Position numbers and translations under genes: made by a program
Notes under the pieces: model-generated
Database searches by the model: none
Seen by the model: the letters and a program-made list of their open reading frames with translations, nothing else
What the model was told of the DNA's origin: nothing
Part shown: positions 17,012-26,672 of the stretch, in pieces
Numbering within the stretch: the first letter of the stretch is position 1
How the letters are laid out: every line of letters starts with the position of its first letter
Source of the DNA: RGIG3002 sp045546775
GTDB lineage: Bacteria > Bacillota > Clostridia > Lachnospirales > Lachnospiraceae
Length of the DNA stretch: 64,000 nucleotides
NCBI GenBank assembly: GCA_045546775.1
Contig: JAZQDM010000028.1
Coordinates: 62,001-126,000, forward strand
Reading direction: 5' to 3'

Positions 17012-18286
17012 ATGAGAATTTTGTGGTTGTGCAACATTGCGCTCCCGAAAATTGCGGAAGCGATGGGGATGCCCGCCAGCAACAAGGAAGGTTGGCTTGC
17101 AGGCATCAGTGAAACCATTTTGAAAGAAAAAAAACAGGATATTACGCTTGGCGTGTGTTTTCCCGTTTCCGAGCAACAGGACGGAATTTGCGGCGAGACA
17201 GACGGCTTGTTTTATTATGGATTTTTTGAGGATGTGTTGCACCCGGAAAACTATGACGAAGCGTTGGAAGGACGGCTGAAACGTATTGTGGAACAGTTTA
17301 AACCGGATGTGGTGCACGCCTTTGGCACAGAGTTCCCCCACACGCTGGCGATGATGAAGGCTTTTTGTAAGCCGGAAAAAATGCTCATTTCCGTACAAGG
17401 CATTTGCAGTGCCTGCGCGGATGTGTATACCCTCGGTGTGCCGCAAAAAGTAAGTGACGGCATGACGTTCCGGGATTGGCTCAAAAAAGACAATATCAAA
17501 ATGCAACAGAAAAAATTTGTCCTGCGCGGTCAAAACGAATCCGAGGCGCTTCGTATGGCGAAACACGTGGCAGGGCGCACCGCATTTGACAAAGCAATTT
17601 TGGAAGAAAAGGCGAAAGAGGCGAAGTATTATCACTGGAACGAGACGCTTCGCAGCAATTTTTACGGACAGACGTGGTCGCTCGATGTGTGCGAAAAGCA
17701 TTCCATTTTTGTCAGTCAGGGCAATTACACCATCAAGGGACTTCACTATGTGTTGCAGGCGTTGCCGGACATTGTGGCATCTTACCCGGATGCAAAGCTT
17801 TATGTAGCAGGAGACGTCATTACTGCCTATGACACGTGGAAAGATAAAATCAAAATCGGAACGTATGGAAAGTATTTGCGCAGTTTGATTCACAAAAATA
17901 ACTTGCAGGAACATGTTGTTTTTCTCGGCAAGCAGGATGCCGTACAAATGTGTGACAGATACAAAAAAAGCCATGTATTTTTGTCTGCTTCGTTAGTGGA
18001 AAACTCACCAAACTCAGTAGGGGAGGCAATGCTTCTCGGTGTGCCTGTCGTAAGCAGCCGGGTGGGCGGCGTGGAAAGCCTGATGGAAGACGAAAAAGAA
18101 GGCTTATTTTATCCGGTGGATGATACAGATGCGTTGGCGGCGCAGATTATGCGTGTTTTTGCTGACGATTCTCTGGCACAAAAACTGTCCGCACAAGCAA
18201 AAGTGCGTGCGGCCATTACCCATAATCCGCAAAAAAATTACGACAGACTTTTGGAGATTTATCATGAAATTAACCTTTGTGTCTAA
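17012..18286 (+). CDS. GT4 glycosyltransferase
   Basis: GT-B fold retaining transferase of 424 residues, three bases after the previous gene. The C-terminal half has the donor-binding features of family 4: a VSQGNYTIKGL phosphate-binding-type stretch and the E-x7-E segment ENSPNSVGEAMLLGVPVVSSRVGG. No signal or membrane helix, so it is cytoplasmic and probably membrane-associated. It overlaps the next GT4 gene by 23 bases. Substrate unknown. Confidence 0.88.
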   Translation: MRILWLCNIALPKIAEAMGMPASNKEGWLAGISETILKEKKQDITLGVCFPVSEQQDGICGETDGLFYYGFFEDVLHPENYDEALEGRLKRIVEQFKPDVVHAFGTEFPHTLAMMKAFCKPEKMLISVQGICSACADVYTLGVPQKVSDGMTFRDWLKKDNIKMQQKKFVLRGQNESEALRMAKHVAGRTAFDKAILEEKAKEAKYYHWNETLRSNFYGQTWSLDVCEKHSIFVSQGNYTIKGLHYVLQALPDIVASYPDAKLYVAGDVITAYDTWKDKIKIGTYGKYLRSLIHKNNLQEHVVFLGKQDAVQMCDRYKKSHVFLSASLVENSPNSVGEAMLLGVPVVSSRVGGVESLMEDEKEGLFYPVDDTDALAAQIMRVFADDSLAQKLSAQAKVRAAITHNPQKNYDRLLEIYHEINLCV

Positions 18287-19457
18287 TTATATAAACCATC
18301 ATCAAATACCGCTCGCGCAACGTTTGTATGAGGAATTGAAAGAGGGCTATTGCTTTATCCAGACGATGCCGATGGAAACGGAGCGTGCCAATATGGGATG
18401 GTCGGCGAAACTTTCTGAGCTTCCGTATGTGAAATGCTTTTATGAAGATGAAGAAGGTTGCAAAAAAATCATCGAAGAGAGCGACATCGTTATTTTTGGC
18501 GGTGTGGAAGAGGAAAGTTACATTGAAGGACGCCTTTCGCAAGGCAAGCCGGTAATCCGCTATTCGGAGCGCATTTACAGGGAAGGTCAATGGAAAGCCA
18601 TTTCTCCCCGCGGATTAAAGAAAAAATACCACGATCATATCCGTTATCGGAAAGCACCGGTGTATCTTTTGTGTGCGGGTGCTTATGTGGCGTCGGATTT
18701 TGCGCTGATTCACGCCTATCCGGGCAAAAAATACCGGTTCGGTTATTTTCCGGAATTTCAACCAAAAGACATCGATGAGTTGATGGAGAAAAAGAGAACG
18801 CGCAGAGAAAAGACCGGAAAGGTACGGCTTTTGTTTGCGGCAAGATTTCTTGCGCTGAAACATCCGGAATATCCGGTGCATCTTGCGCAGGTGCTGAAGA
18901 AAGCCGGAATTGCCTTTGAACTTTTTATGATTGGTGACGGCGAAGAAAAGAAAAAGCTGGAGGAGGAAGTGAACCAGTGCGGACTTACGGACGAAGTGAA
19001 GTTTTTGGGCTTTTTAAGTCCGGAGGAAGTGCGCAGCCAGATGGAGGAAGCGGACATCTTTTTGTTCACCAGTGATTATAGAGAAGGCTGGGGTGCGGTT
19101 GTAAACGAGTCCATGAACAGCGGATGTGCGCTTGTGGCAGGTCACGGAATCGGAGCGGTGCCCTATTTGCTGGAAGATAACAAGACCGGTTTTGTATACA
19201 AGACAGGAGACGAGGCAGAGTTTGTCCGTGTCGCATTAAAGCTTGCGTCCGAACCGGAGCAGACGGAGCAGTTTGGGCGGGCAGCCTATGAAAAAATTGC
19301 GAGGGAATGGAATCATATCGAAGCGGCAAAAAGACTGCTTGCGTTTTGTGAACAAATTTTGGAAGGAACCATTACACCGCCAAAGAGCGGGCCGTGTAGC
19401 GAAGCTCCGGTGATCGGACCGGGACGCGGCTACAAATACATGAAGAAGGGAAAATAA
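18264..19457 (+). CDS. GT4 glycosyltransferase
   Basis: 397-residue GT-B transferase beginning MKLTFVSNYINHHQIP, a typical N-terminal Rossmann strand. The C-terminal domain has LLFAARFLALKHPEYPV and the E-x7-E-like SDYREGWGAVVNESMNSG, where EGWG marks a well-known bacterial subgroup of family 4. The ATG at 18264 lies inside the end of the upstream gene with GGAG before it; a longer frame from 18120 gives 48 residues of no family character. Acceptor and donor unknown. Confidence 0.87.
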   Translation: MKLTFVSNYINHHQIPLAQRLYEELKEGYCFIQTMPMETERANMGWSAKLSELPYVKCFYEDEEGCKKIIEESDIVIFGGVEEESYIEGRLSQGKPVIRYSERIYREGQWKAISPRGLKKKYHDHIRYRKAPVYLLCAGAYVASDFALIHAYPGKKYRFGYFPEFQPKDIDELMEKKRTRREKTGKVRLLFAARFLALKHPEYPVHLAQVLKKAGIAFELFMIGDGEEKKKLEEEVNQCGLTDEVKFLGFLSPEEVRSQMEEADIFLFTSDYREGWGAVVNESMNSGCALVAGHGIGAVPYLLEDNKTGFVYKTGDEAEFVRVALKLASEPEQTEQFGRAAYEKIAREWNHIEAAKRLLAFCEQILEGTITPPKSGPCSEAPVIGPGRGYKYMKKGK

Positions 19458-19462
19458 GTTCC

Positions 19463-20461
19463 ATGGCAAATTTAATTATCAATGCGTTTGCATTCAAAGA
19501 AAATTTCAAATCGTCCATGCAGTTGCGTGGCACGATGGATGAAAAGAAGCTGGCACTCTACATGGAAAATATTTTTGTTTCCCTCAAATCCGCAGCACTT
19601 CACAATCCGCAAGACGATGTAATGCTTGTGGTAAACGCGCCGGTTCCGTCGCCTTACAAGGAGCTTTTTGAGAAAGAAAACATCCGCGTCAAAGAGATTG
19701 TGTTTGATGCGTTTGTGTTGCCGGAACGGTTTGTGTGGGCACTTGCCTTTTTTAAGCTGTGTGCGCTTTCGCATGTAGTAAAAGAAGAACATTATGACAA
19801 TTATTTGTTGTTGGATACAGATACGCTGACGGTGTCCGATTATAAAGAAATGTGGCAGGAGGCCGAAAACGGCGTGCTGTTGTATCCTCTCGGCCACACC
19901 TTTGCGCACCACGACAGAGTGCGTATTGCGCAGGATTACGAGCGTTTGTACGGCGAAAAGAAAACGCCGGTTCATTACGGTGGAGAGTATGTTTGCGGAA
20001 ATAGACAGGCACTGCTTTCCTTTGTGGAGCGGTGCAATGCCGTGTACGAAAAGATGAAAGAAGGCGGTTTTGTGGTGGACGAGCATACCGGAGATGAAAC
20101 AATTCTCTCGATTGCAGCCGGTGAAAATGTGTTGCAGGGTGGCGAATCTGGCACAAGCGTTTCCGGTCCGCAAATTATTGCGGCCACACCTTACATTTAC
20201 CGCTACTGGACAAACGATTTTTATTTGATTAGCACGAATACGGTTTACAATCCGGTCTGCATCTGGCATTTGCCGGACGAAAAGAAAAATGCCATGCGTT
20301 ATTTATTTGCGTATTACCGCAAGAAAAACAAGTTCCCAAGTAAGGAAAAATGCATGCGCATCGCCGGAATCAGGCTTGCGAAAAGACCGTTTAACCGCTA
20401 TACTTTGCTGTATAAAATACGAGGGAAATTTGCACATATTACGGAGGCAAAAAATGCTTGA
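19463..20461 (+). CDS. Probable GT-A-fold transferase of unknown family
   Basis: 332-residue soluble protein that I do not recognise by family. The clearest motif is YDNYLLLDTDTLTV near residue 115-125, a hydrophobic strand ending in a DxD as in metal-dependent GT-A glycosyltransferases (GT8-like). Later GDETILS fits an acceptor/catalytic loop, and a basic C-terminus follows. The context between two glycosyltransferases and an 8-base overlap with the next gene support a role in the same glycan. The function is inferred from motif and position only. Confidence 0.6.
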   Translation: MANLIINAFAFKENFKSSMQLRGTMDEKKLALYMENIFVSLKSAALHNPQDDVMLVVNAPVPSPYKELFEKENIRVKEIVFDAFVLPERFVWALAFFKLCALSHVVKEEHYDNYLLLDTDTLTVSDYKEMWQEAENGVLLYPLGHTFAHHDRVRIAQDYERLYGEKKTPVHYGGEYVCGNRQALLSFVERCNAVYEKMKEGGFVVDEHTGDETILSIAAGENVLQGGESGTSVSGPQIIAATPYIYRYWTNDFYLISTNTVYNPVCIWHLPDEKKNAMRYLFAYYRKKNKFPSKEKCMRIAGIRLAKRPFNRYTLLYKIRGKFAHITEAKNA

Positions 20462-21521
20462 CAGAATTTATGTATGTCATACTTTTTATAATGTTTATGT
20501 GACGCTTTTGAAGGAGTGTAACCGTCCTGTTGAGGAACAAGGGAAGGCTGACATTGCGCTCAGTACGATGTCCACGGATTTTGGAAATTTGAAAGAGCAG
20601 TTGGAAGCCTGTGGCATGTTTCGAAAGGTGCATGTTTTGGTGGAGAAGAAGGATTCGGATTTTCCGGAACTTGCCAAATACAAAAAGTCCCACAACAACG
20701 TGGTGCGTCATATGATAAACCGCATTATTTTGACAAAAAAGCTTCCAAAAAAAATGGAGCCTTTTATTACTATTGATTTTAAACAATACAAAGATATTTA
20801 CGTGTACTGCGATTGGGATCCGATTGGCTGGTATTTAAGTTATAAGCACATTTATTACCATGCCGTTGAGGATGGATTGGACTGTCTGAAGCATTTGGAC
20901 GGTGCCCGCTATGAAAATCGTGGACATTTTGAGATAAAAGCACTTTTGGCAAAGTGGAACATTATTTTTATGCAAAACGGCTACGGCAAATATTGCATTG
21001 ATATGGAAATCAACGACCGTTCCGTGCTCAAATATGACATGGAAAAATATGTGGAAGTACCGCGCAAACCGCTTGAATTGGCGCTTAAGCCGGAACAGAA
21101 AAAAATGATTTTGAAAGTGTTTATGCCGGATGCAGAGCAGTTTATGGAAGAGTTGGGAAACAAGGCAAAAGATGGAAACTGCATGCTCTTTTTGTCCCAA
21201 CCGCATCCAAAAAATTTGGAGGCGAGAATTCGGGCCTGCAGAGATATTATCCGGGATTATGCAAAGGGATGCCATGTTGTGATCAAACCGCATCCGAGAG
21301 ACGTGGTGGATTATACAAAAGAATTTCCGGAATGCACCGTCATTCGCGGCAAGTTTCCCATTGAAGTGTTTAACTTTATCGAAGGCGTGAAGTTTAAATT
21401 GGCCATTTCCATTGTGACGACAGCGCTGGATACGATAGACTTTGCAGAAGAAAAAATCAATCTCGGCGCATCCTTTTGGGATGCATACGAGGATAAGGCG
21501 TTGCATGATTTTAACGTGTAA
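20454..21521 (+). CDS. Sialyltransferase-like GT-B protein (GT38/GT52 type); candidate nonulosonate transferase
   Basis: 355-residue protein with the two motifs shared by bacterial sialyl- and polysialyltransferases. One is an acidic E/D-D/E-G motif (HAVEDGLD, 139-141), where the acid acts as base. The other is an HP motif in VVIKPHPRD (280-281) for binding the CMP part, followed by a Ser/Thr-rich ISIVTTAL stretch. No signal peptide. The ATG at 20454 was chosen for its ACGGAGG site; a longer frame from 20289 lies inside the preceding gene. The locus carries a CMP-sugar synthetase (pseF) and other pse genes 6 kb downstream, so a CMP-pseudaminic-type donor is a reasonable guess. The family call is good, the substrate is inference. 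Confidence 0.7.
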   Translation: MLDRIYVCHTFYNVYVTLLKECNRPVEEQGKADIALSTMSTDFGNLKEQLEACGMFRKVHVLVEKKDSDFPELAKYKKSHNNVVRHMINRIILTKKLPKKMEPFITIDFKQYKDIYVYCDWDPIGWYLSYKHIYYHAVEDGLDCLKHLDGARYENRGHFEIKALLAKWNIIFMQNGYGKYCIDMEINDRSVLKYDMEKYVEVPRKPLELALKPEQKKMILKVFMPDAEQFMEELGNKAKDGNCMLFLSQPHPKNLEARIRACRDIIRDYAKGCHVVIKPHPRDVVDYTKEFPECTVIRGKFPIEVFNFIEGVKFKLAISIVTTALDTIDFAEEKINLGASFWDAYEDKALHDFNV

Positions 21522-21542
21522 TTTGAGAAAGGATATAATGCA

Positions 21543-23291
21543 ATGAAAATATACAAAAAGCTGATGAAGCTGATGAATAAATCTCAAAAAAGACAGATGG
21601 TAGGTCTTTTGATAAGAATGCTTATCGGTGCCATATTGGAGGCGGTGAGTATCGGTCTTGTCATTCCGGTTGTGTCAGTCATTATGACGCCGGGCTCCAT
21701 GGAAAAATATGGTCAAAAATATCCGATTATCGACAAATTTTATGATGTTTTCCACATTACGACGGAAAAACAGCTGACCGTCATTGTTATGCTTGCCCTT
21801 ATTTTGGCGTTTGTAGGCAAAAACTTATTTTTGTTTTTCCAACAAAAAAGCATGTACCATTTTGTGTATACAAACCAGTTTTATACGGCGCAACGCCTTT
21901 TGAAAAGCTATATCAAGAAAGATTACGAATATTTCCTCAATGCGGACACTGCTACTATTCAGCGAAGCATTGCGGCGGACGTCAACAATATGTACGGATT
22001 GATTCTTGCACTTTTGCAAGTGATTTCTGAGTGCATTGTGTTTTTGATACTCGGCGTTGTACTTTTTGTGATGGACCCGCTTATGACGGTTGTCATCGCC
22101 AGTCTCCTGGTGATAACACTTGTTATTATTAAGAAAGTTATCAAGCCGATTATGAACCGTACGGGAAAGGAAAATCAGGATTTCGGTGCCGCAATGTACC
22201 AGTGGATTTCCCAGGCAGTATGCGGTATCAAAGAAGTAAAGGTGGCAGGAAAAGAGCAGTATTTTATTAACGAATACATGAAGCAGGGGCGCGGTTTTGT
22301 GAATGCCATGGAGCGTTTGAATTTGTTCAGTTCTACGCCTAAGTTATTGATTGAGACCGTTTGTATTGCCGGCATGGTTGCGTATATGCTTATTTTGGTA
22401 CTTGGAAATGTGGATGTTTCCAGCATGCTTTCCGTGCTTGCGGCATTTGCTACGGCGGCTGTGCGTTTGATGCCTTCGGCCAGCCGTATCAACAACCAGC
22501 TTACCCAGATGGCGTATTGTGAGCCGTTTTTTATGAACGTAAGCGACAATTTGGTGGAAGACATCAGCGAAGAAAATGTTGATATGTCTTACGCAAAGGA
22601 AGCAAGCCAAAAGCTTCCTGTTACAAAAGAGATTTCTTTAAAAGACATAACGTATGCGTATCCGAATACGGAAAAATTGATTTTTGACAAAGCGGATTTG
22701 ACGATAAAAGTGGGAACATCTATCGGTATCGTAGGTGGTTCCGGTGCAGGAAAAACAACGATTGTTGACATTTTGTTAGGACTGCTCAATTTGAAGGGCG
22801 GCACCATTGAAGCAGACGGTGTCAATGTGATGGAACACTACAGAGAGTGGCTCAAAAACATTGGTTATATCCCGCAGATGATTACGCTATTGAATGCAGA
22901 CATCCGCCAAAACGTAGCGTTTGGTGTGCCGGAAGAAGAAATTGACGAAGAGAGACTTTGGCATGCGTTAAAAGAGGCCCAGTTAGATGAATTTGTCAAA
23001 AGTTTGCCGGAAGGCGTACACACCGGAATCGGCGAGCGCGGTATCCGTATTTCCGGAGGCCAGAGACAGCGTATCGGCATTGCAAGAGCATTGTACAACG
23101 ACCCGGAACTTTTGATTTTGGACGAAGCTACGTCTGCGCTTGACAACGAAACAGAAGCGGCAATTATGGATGCAATCAACAGATTGCACGGTAAAAAAAC
23201 ACTCGTTATCATCGCCCATCGCTTGCAGACCATTGAGAAGTGCGATATGGTTTATCGGGTAGAGAACGGAAAAATTGAGTTGGAGAGGTAG
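21543..23291 (+). CDS. ABC transporter half-molecule, PglK/MsbA-like flippase
   Basis: 582-residue fusion of a six-helix membrane domain (about 20-320) and an ABC ATPase domain. The ATPase has Walker A GGSGAGKTT, signature ISGGQRQR and Walker B LLILDEATSAL, with an H-loop in IIAHRL. Such half-transporters dimerise. PglK-type members flip lipid-linked oligosaccharides across the inner membrane. As no Wzx flippase is seen in the window, this and its paralogue at 52.8 kb are the best flippase candidates. The two proteins are clearly related along their whole length (for example shared LEAVxxxxxIPV at the start). Confidence 0.9.
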   Translation: MKIYKKLMKLMNKSQKRQMVGLLIRMLIGAILEAVSIGLVIPVVSVIMTPGSMEKYGQKYPIIDKFYDVFHITTEKQLTVIVMLALILAFVGKNLFLFFQQKSMYHFVYTNQFYTAQRLLKSYIKKDYEYFLNADTATIQRSIAADVNNMYGLILALLQVISECIVFLILGVVLFVMDPLMTVVIASLLVITLVIIKKVIKPIMNRTGKENQDFGAAMYQWISQAVCGIKEVKVAGKEQYFINEYMKQGRGFVNAMERLNLFSSTPKLLIETVCIAGMVAYMLILVLGNVDVSSMLSVLAAFATAAVRLMPSASRINNQLTQMAYCEPFFMNVSDNLVEDISEENVDMSYAKEASQKLPVTKEISLKDITYAYPNTEKLIFDKADLTIKVGTSIGIVGGSGAGKTTIVDILLGLLNLKGGTIEADGVNVMEHYREWLKNIGYIPQMITLLNADIRQNVAFGVPEEEIDEERLWHALKEAQLDEFVKSLPEGVHTGIGERGIRISGGQRQRIGIARALYNDPELLILDEATSALDNETEAAIMDAINRLHGKKTLVIIAHRLQTIEKCDMVYRVENGKIELER

Positions 23292-23292
23292 T

Positions 23293-24330
23293 ATGAAACT
23301 GAGTATTATCGTTCCGGTTTACAATATGTCAGCAGGCGGAAAACTTCAGTTTTGTCTGGATTCCCTGCTGGCACAGACAATCGACGACTATGAAATTATT
23401 TGTGTGGACGATGCGTCCACGGACAATTCTTTTGAAATTTTAAAAGACTACGAGCGGAACAATCCGGGCAAAGTAAAAGCCATTTTGTCGCCGGAAAACA
23501 GACGCCAGGGCGGTGCCAGAAATTTGGGGATGAAGCACGCCAAGAGTGAATGGATTGGTTTTTTTGACAGCGACGATTTTGCAGATCCTACGATGTATGA
23601 GAAACTGCTAAAAAAGGCAGAACAAACCGGGGCAGACGTAGTTGGATGCCAGTATCAGATTACCCACGAACAGTCTATGAAACCGGGACGTCTTGTGGTG
23701 AATAACACAAAAGAACAGACCGGTGTTTTGAATGAAGAAAAGTACAGACTTCTTATGAAGGGCTGCGGCAGCATGGTCATCAAAATATACAAACGAGAAG
23801 TGATTGAAAAAAACAATCTTCACTTTCCGGAGTATGTTTTTTATGAGGACAATTGCGCAGGCCCTGTATGGATGTTGCATTTTACGCATTTTGAGCTTGT
23901 GGATGAGCCGTTGTATTACTATTACCATCACGAGGCATCTACCGTGCATCATATCAGCAGGTCAAAATGCGAGGATCGTATGACGACCGGAAAAATGCTT
24001 GTGAAATGGTGCAAGGACGCAGGATTTTATGAGCCGTACAAGCCGGAATTGGAATTTGTATTTACCAAGCTGTATTATGTGAATACGCTGTTTTCGTATG
24101 TGGTTTCCGGGGAACGCGCCAGTCTCAAATTTTTAAAGGAAATGGCAGACGGCATGAAAGAAGAATTTCCGAGATTTCGCGAAAACCCGTATTATCAGCA
24201 ATTGTATGATGAAGAACAAAAACGTCTCATCAACTATCACATGAAATCGTCTTTGCTGTTTCTTGTGTATTACCGGTTGTTAAACGGATACCGCAAAGTG
24301 CGTGCAAAAGTGAAAAAACAGGGAGAGTAA
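23293..24330 (+). CDS. GT2 glycosyltransferase
   Basis: 345-residue family 2 transferase: LSIIVPVYNMSAGGKL, then CVDDASTDNS and GFFDSDDFADP (metal-binding DSDD), with a catalytic-type EDN in YEDNCAGPVW. The ATG at 23293 lies one base after the ABC gene stop and has GGAGAGG before it; a frame start at 23275 would overlap the ABC gene. Its C-terminus is basic and may attach to the membrane. It is the last gene before the lipoprotein unit. Confidence 0.87.
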   Translation: MKLSIIVPVYNMSAGGKLQFCLDSLLAQTIDDYEIICVDDASTDNSFEILKDYERNNPGKVKAILSPENRRQGGARNLGMKHAKSEWIGFFDSDDFADPTMYEKLLKKAEQTGADVVGCQYQITHEQSMKPGRLVVNNTKEQTGVLNEEKYRLLMKGCGSMVIKIYKREVIEKNNLHFPEYVFYEDNCAGPVWMLHFTHFELVDEPLYYYYHHEASTVHHISRSKCEDRMTTGKMLVKWCKDAGFYEPYKPELEFVFTKLYYVNTLFSYVVSGERASLKFLKEMADGMKEEFPRFRENPYYQQLYDEEQKRLINYHMKSSLLFLVYYRLLNGYRKVRAKVKKQGE

Positions 24331-24356
24331 TCCGCAGGGGAGGTATTTTGCGGTTA
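24331..24356 (+). other. Intergenic hairpin before the clostripain gene
   Basis: GTAATCCGCA at the end of the GT2 gene (24327-24336) pairs with TTGCGGTTAC with one bulged base, about 9 bp, around a GGGGAGG-containing loop. The sequence after it is A-rich rather than T-rich, so it is not a classical terminator. It may slow or process the transcript here. Confidence 0.35.
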
Positions 24357-24380
24357 CAATAAAAGAAAGGGAAAAAGAGA

Positions 24381-26543
24381 ATGAAAAACGTAAGAAAAAG
24401 TGTAGCAATGCTTCTTGCTGCAATCATGCTCACCGGGTGTGGCGCGCAGCAACAGGAGAAGTCTCAGGGAGAGGGGACTTTGACAACACAGGCTGATGTG
24501 GCAGAAACAAATTTAGTTGCCGTAAAGTCGGTAGAAAATGATATTTTAGACAGTTTCTTTGATGCATGTCTGGAAATGTGGGAGACAGCAAGTCTGGAAC
24601 CGGATGAACCGGCAGAACCGGACGAACCGACAGAACCGGATGAACCGACAGAGCCGACAGAACCCGACGAACCGTCCGGAAATATACCGTCCGGGACAAT
24701 GGGAAAGCATGCAGTGTTTGTGTATATGATCGGTTCGGATTTGGAGTCAAAAAACGGTGTGGGAAGTCTTGACATCGAAGAGATGATAGACTGTGATTTT
24801 GACGATGAAAACCTGACCGTGTTACTTTGTACCGGTGGTGCGAAAAGATGGAGTTTGGACGAGATTGACGAAGATGCATACACAATTTTTGAAGTGACGC
24901 CGGATGGACTTGTGGAACTGTTAAAAGAGAAAAAACAAAATATGGGCGAGGCGGAATCGTTGACCCAATTTTTGGATTATGGATATGACTATTGTGATGC
25001 CGACAGCTACGGTCTTGTTATGTGGGACCACGGCGGCGGTGCAGTGCTTGGTTTTGGCGGAGATGAAAACTATCACTGGGACACGTTGCTGATGCCGGAA
25101 ATGCAGCAGGCCTTTTCGGAAAGCAAATTGATTCAGAGCGGAAACAAGTTTGAGTGGATTGGTTTTGACGCCTGTTTGATGGGCATGCTGGAAATTGCGG
25201 ATGTGTTGCAGCCCTATGCAAATTATATGATTGCTTCGGAAGAGATGGAAGCAGGCTGTGGTTGGAACTATTATTTTTTACAGCCGTTAGCCGATGGAAA
25301 ATTAGCGAACGGTAAAGAAATCGGAAGTTGCATCGTTGACTATTATGCAGAATATATGGAACAACTTGATTATTATGAGGTTGAGTATTCCTTGTCTTGT
25401 TTGGAACTTTCCCGTACCGACGTTGTAGTGGATGCTTTGGAACAGTTTATTTTGCAGGCAGATGCGGAATTGCAAAACAGAGGATATTCCAAACTTGCAC
25501 GTAAAAGAAATGAGAGTAAGACGTTTGGCTATGTCACAGACGAAGGTTTTTATGACATTGTAGATTTGTATGACTTGGCCGAAAACATGAAAGAATACTA
25601 TCCGGAACAGGCGGAAGCTTTGCAGGAAGCGGTGTCGGAGTTTGTTGTTTACGAGAGAACAAATATAGCGGATGCGAACGGTGTTGCTGTTTTCTTCCCG
25701 TACGAAAACAAAGAGGATGCGGGAGAATTCATGGAGCTTTATGAGGATATTAAGTTCAACGAGGAGTACACCGAATTTTTGGTTGATTTTACGACGGTGT
25801 TGTCAGGGGAAGAATTGGCATCCTGGAACACAGGCGGAATGACTCCGATAGAAGATGATATCAACGCAGGGGAGTATTACATACAGCTCTCTCAGGAAGA
25901 GATGGAAAACTATGCAACAGCACAGTATACTATCTGGGAGCGAATGGAAGACGAAGGGGAAATTATTTATACATGCTGGTTGAAAGAACGCAGTCCCATT
26001 CTTACGTCGGACGGAAAGCTCAGCTCTGATTTTTCGGGAGAACTGTTTTATGTCAGCAACGGAATCGGGGATGAAATACCTTGTACCGCATACGAAATTG
26101 AGCGTACAAGCTCTTACGTAAAATATTGCATTATGATGTTTGTTTTGAATCCGGAAGCACTGGGAGATCCGGACGGGGAATACATGAAGAGTGTATCCAT
26201 GCACGTCCGTTATAATCTTGCAACAGGCGAAACCGATATTGTAGGTGTTTATGAGGAAATGGAAGACGGAGAAACGCTTCCGTCCAAGGAACAAATTGTG
26301 TTTGAGCAGGGACAGTATTTGCAGACTTATATTTTTGCGAGAACACAGCCGTCGGAAGATGCACCTTTGACCGAATGGCAGCAGTGGGAGTCTGCATCTT
26401 ACCTTTATGAAATGCCTGTGGACGGCGAGATTACCGTGACACGAAGAGGCCCGGATGAAAAGACGGAATATCAATGTATGTTCCAGATAGAAGATACACA
26501 GGGCAATGCATATTTCACAAATCCGATTACAATAGAAAAATAA
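24381..26543 (+). CDS. Clostripain-family (peptidase C11) lipoprotein
   Basis: 720-residue secreted cysteine protease-like lipoprotein. The signal sequence ends in the lipobox LTGC with Cys20 as lipid anchor. It is followed by a Pro/Glu/Asp-rich linker of tandem EPDEP-type units (residues 73-98) that would hold the domain off the membrane. The C11 domain carries the catalytic His217 (WDHGGG) and Cys265 (FDACLMG), both in their conserved settings. A beta-rich C-terminal region follows from about 480. AAAGGGAAAAAGAGA precedes the ATG. C11 enzymes cut after Arg or Lys. Its place in a glycan locus is unusual; it may process a surface protein that carries the glycan. Confidence 0.9.
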   Translation: MKNVRKSVAMLLAAIMLTGCGAQQQEKSQGEGTLTTQADVAETNLVAVKSVENDILDSFFDACLEMWETASLEPDEPAEPDEPTEPDEPTEPTEPDEPSGNIPSGTMGKHAVFVYMIGSDLESKNGVGSLDIEEMIDCDFDDENLTVLLCTGGAKRWSLDEIDEDAYTIFEVTPDGLVELLKEKKQNMGEAESLTQFLDYGYDYCDADSYGLVMWDHGGGAVLGFGGDENYHWDTLLMPEMQQAFSESKLIQSGNKFEWIGFDACLMGMLEIADVLQPYANYMIASEEMEAGCGWNYYFLQPLADGKLANGKEIGSCIVDYYAEYMEQLDYYEVEYSLSCLELSRTDVVVDALEQFILQADAELQNRGYSKLARKRNESKTFGYVTDEGFYDIVDLYDLAENMKEYYPEQAEALQEAVSEFVVYERTNIADANGVAVFFPYENKEDAGEFMELYEDIKFNEEYTEFLVDFTTVLSGEELASWNTGGMTPIEDDINAGEYYIQLSQEEMENYATAQYTIWERMEDEGEIIYTCWLKERSPILTSDGKLSSDFSGELFYVSNGIGDEIPCTAYEIERTSSYVKYCIMMFVLNPEALGDPDGEYMKSVSMHVRYNLATGETDIVGVYEEMEDGETLPSKEQIVFEQGQYLQTYIFARTQPSEDAPLTEWQQWESASYLYEMPVDGEITVTRRGPDEKTEYQCMFQIEDTQGNAYFTNPITIEK
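24597..24674 (+). repeat. EPDEP-type coding repeat in the lipoprotein linker
   Basis: Short tandem units encoding Glu-Pro-Asp-Glu-Pro and Glu-Pro-Thr variants, based on GAACCGGACGAACCG with small changes. It encodes residues 73-98 of the C11 lipoprotein, an extended acidic spacer likely to vary in copy number. Confidence 0.8.
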
Positions 26544-26581
26544 AAAAAGTGGGGAAACGCCCGCAGAAAATAAGCTCACCA

Positions 26582-26610
26582 TTGAAGAGATGAAAAAAAT
26601 ATGATAAAAT
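26582..26610 (+). promoter_or_regulatory. Promoter for the pse gene block
   Basis: TTGAAG at 26582-26587, a 17-base spacer, and TAAAAT at 26605-26610 preceded by TGA (extended -10). It lies about 60 bases before pseB and gives the nonulosonate genes their own start of transcription. Confidence 0.5.
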
Positions 26611-26672
26611 GAATTGTTTTAGAGTAAACTGTCATTGTGGCAGGGTCATTTCAAAGACAGATAGGAGCAGAC

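Noticed and set aside
16691..17974. Long open frame of 427 codons on the minus strand
   Set aside because: It lies opposite two clear glycosyltransferase genes, has no ribosome site, and its protein has no family character.
24597..24674. Tandem short repeats considered as a CRISPR-like array
   Set aside because: They are in frame and encode an acidic Pro-rich linker of the lipoprotein; no spacers and no cas genes.
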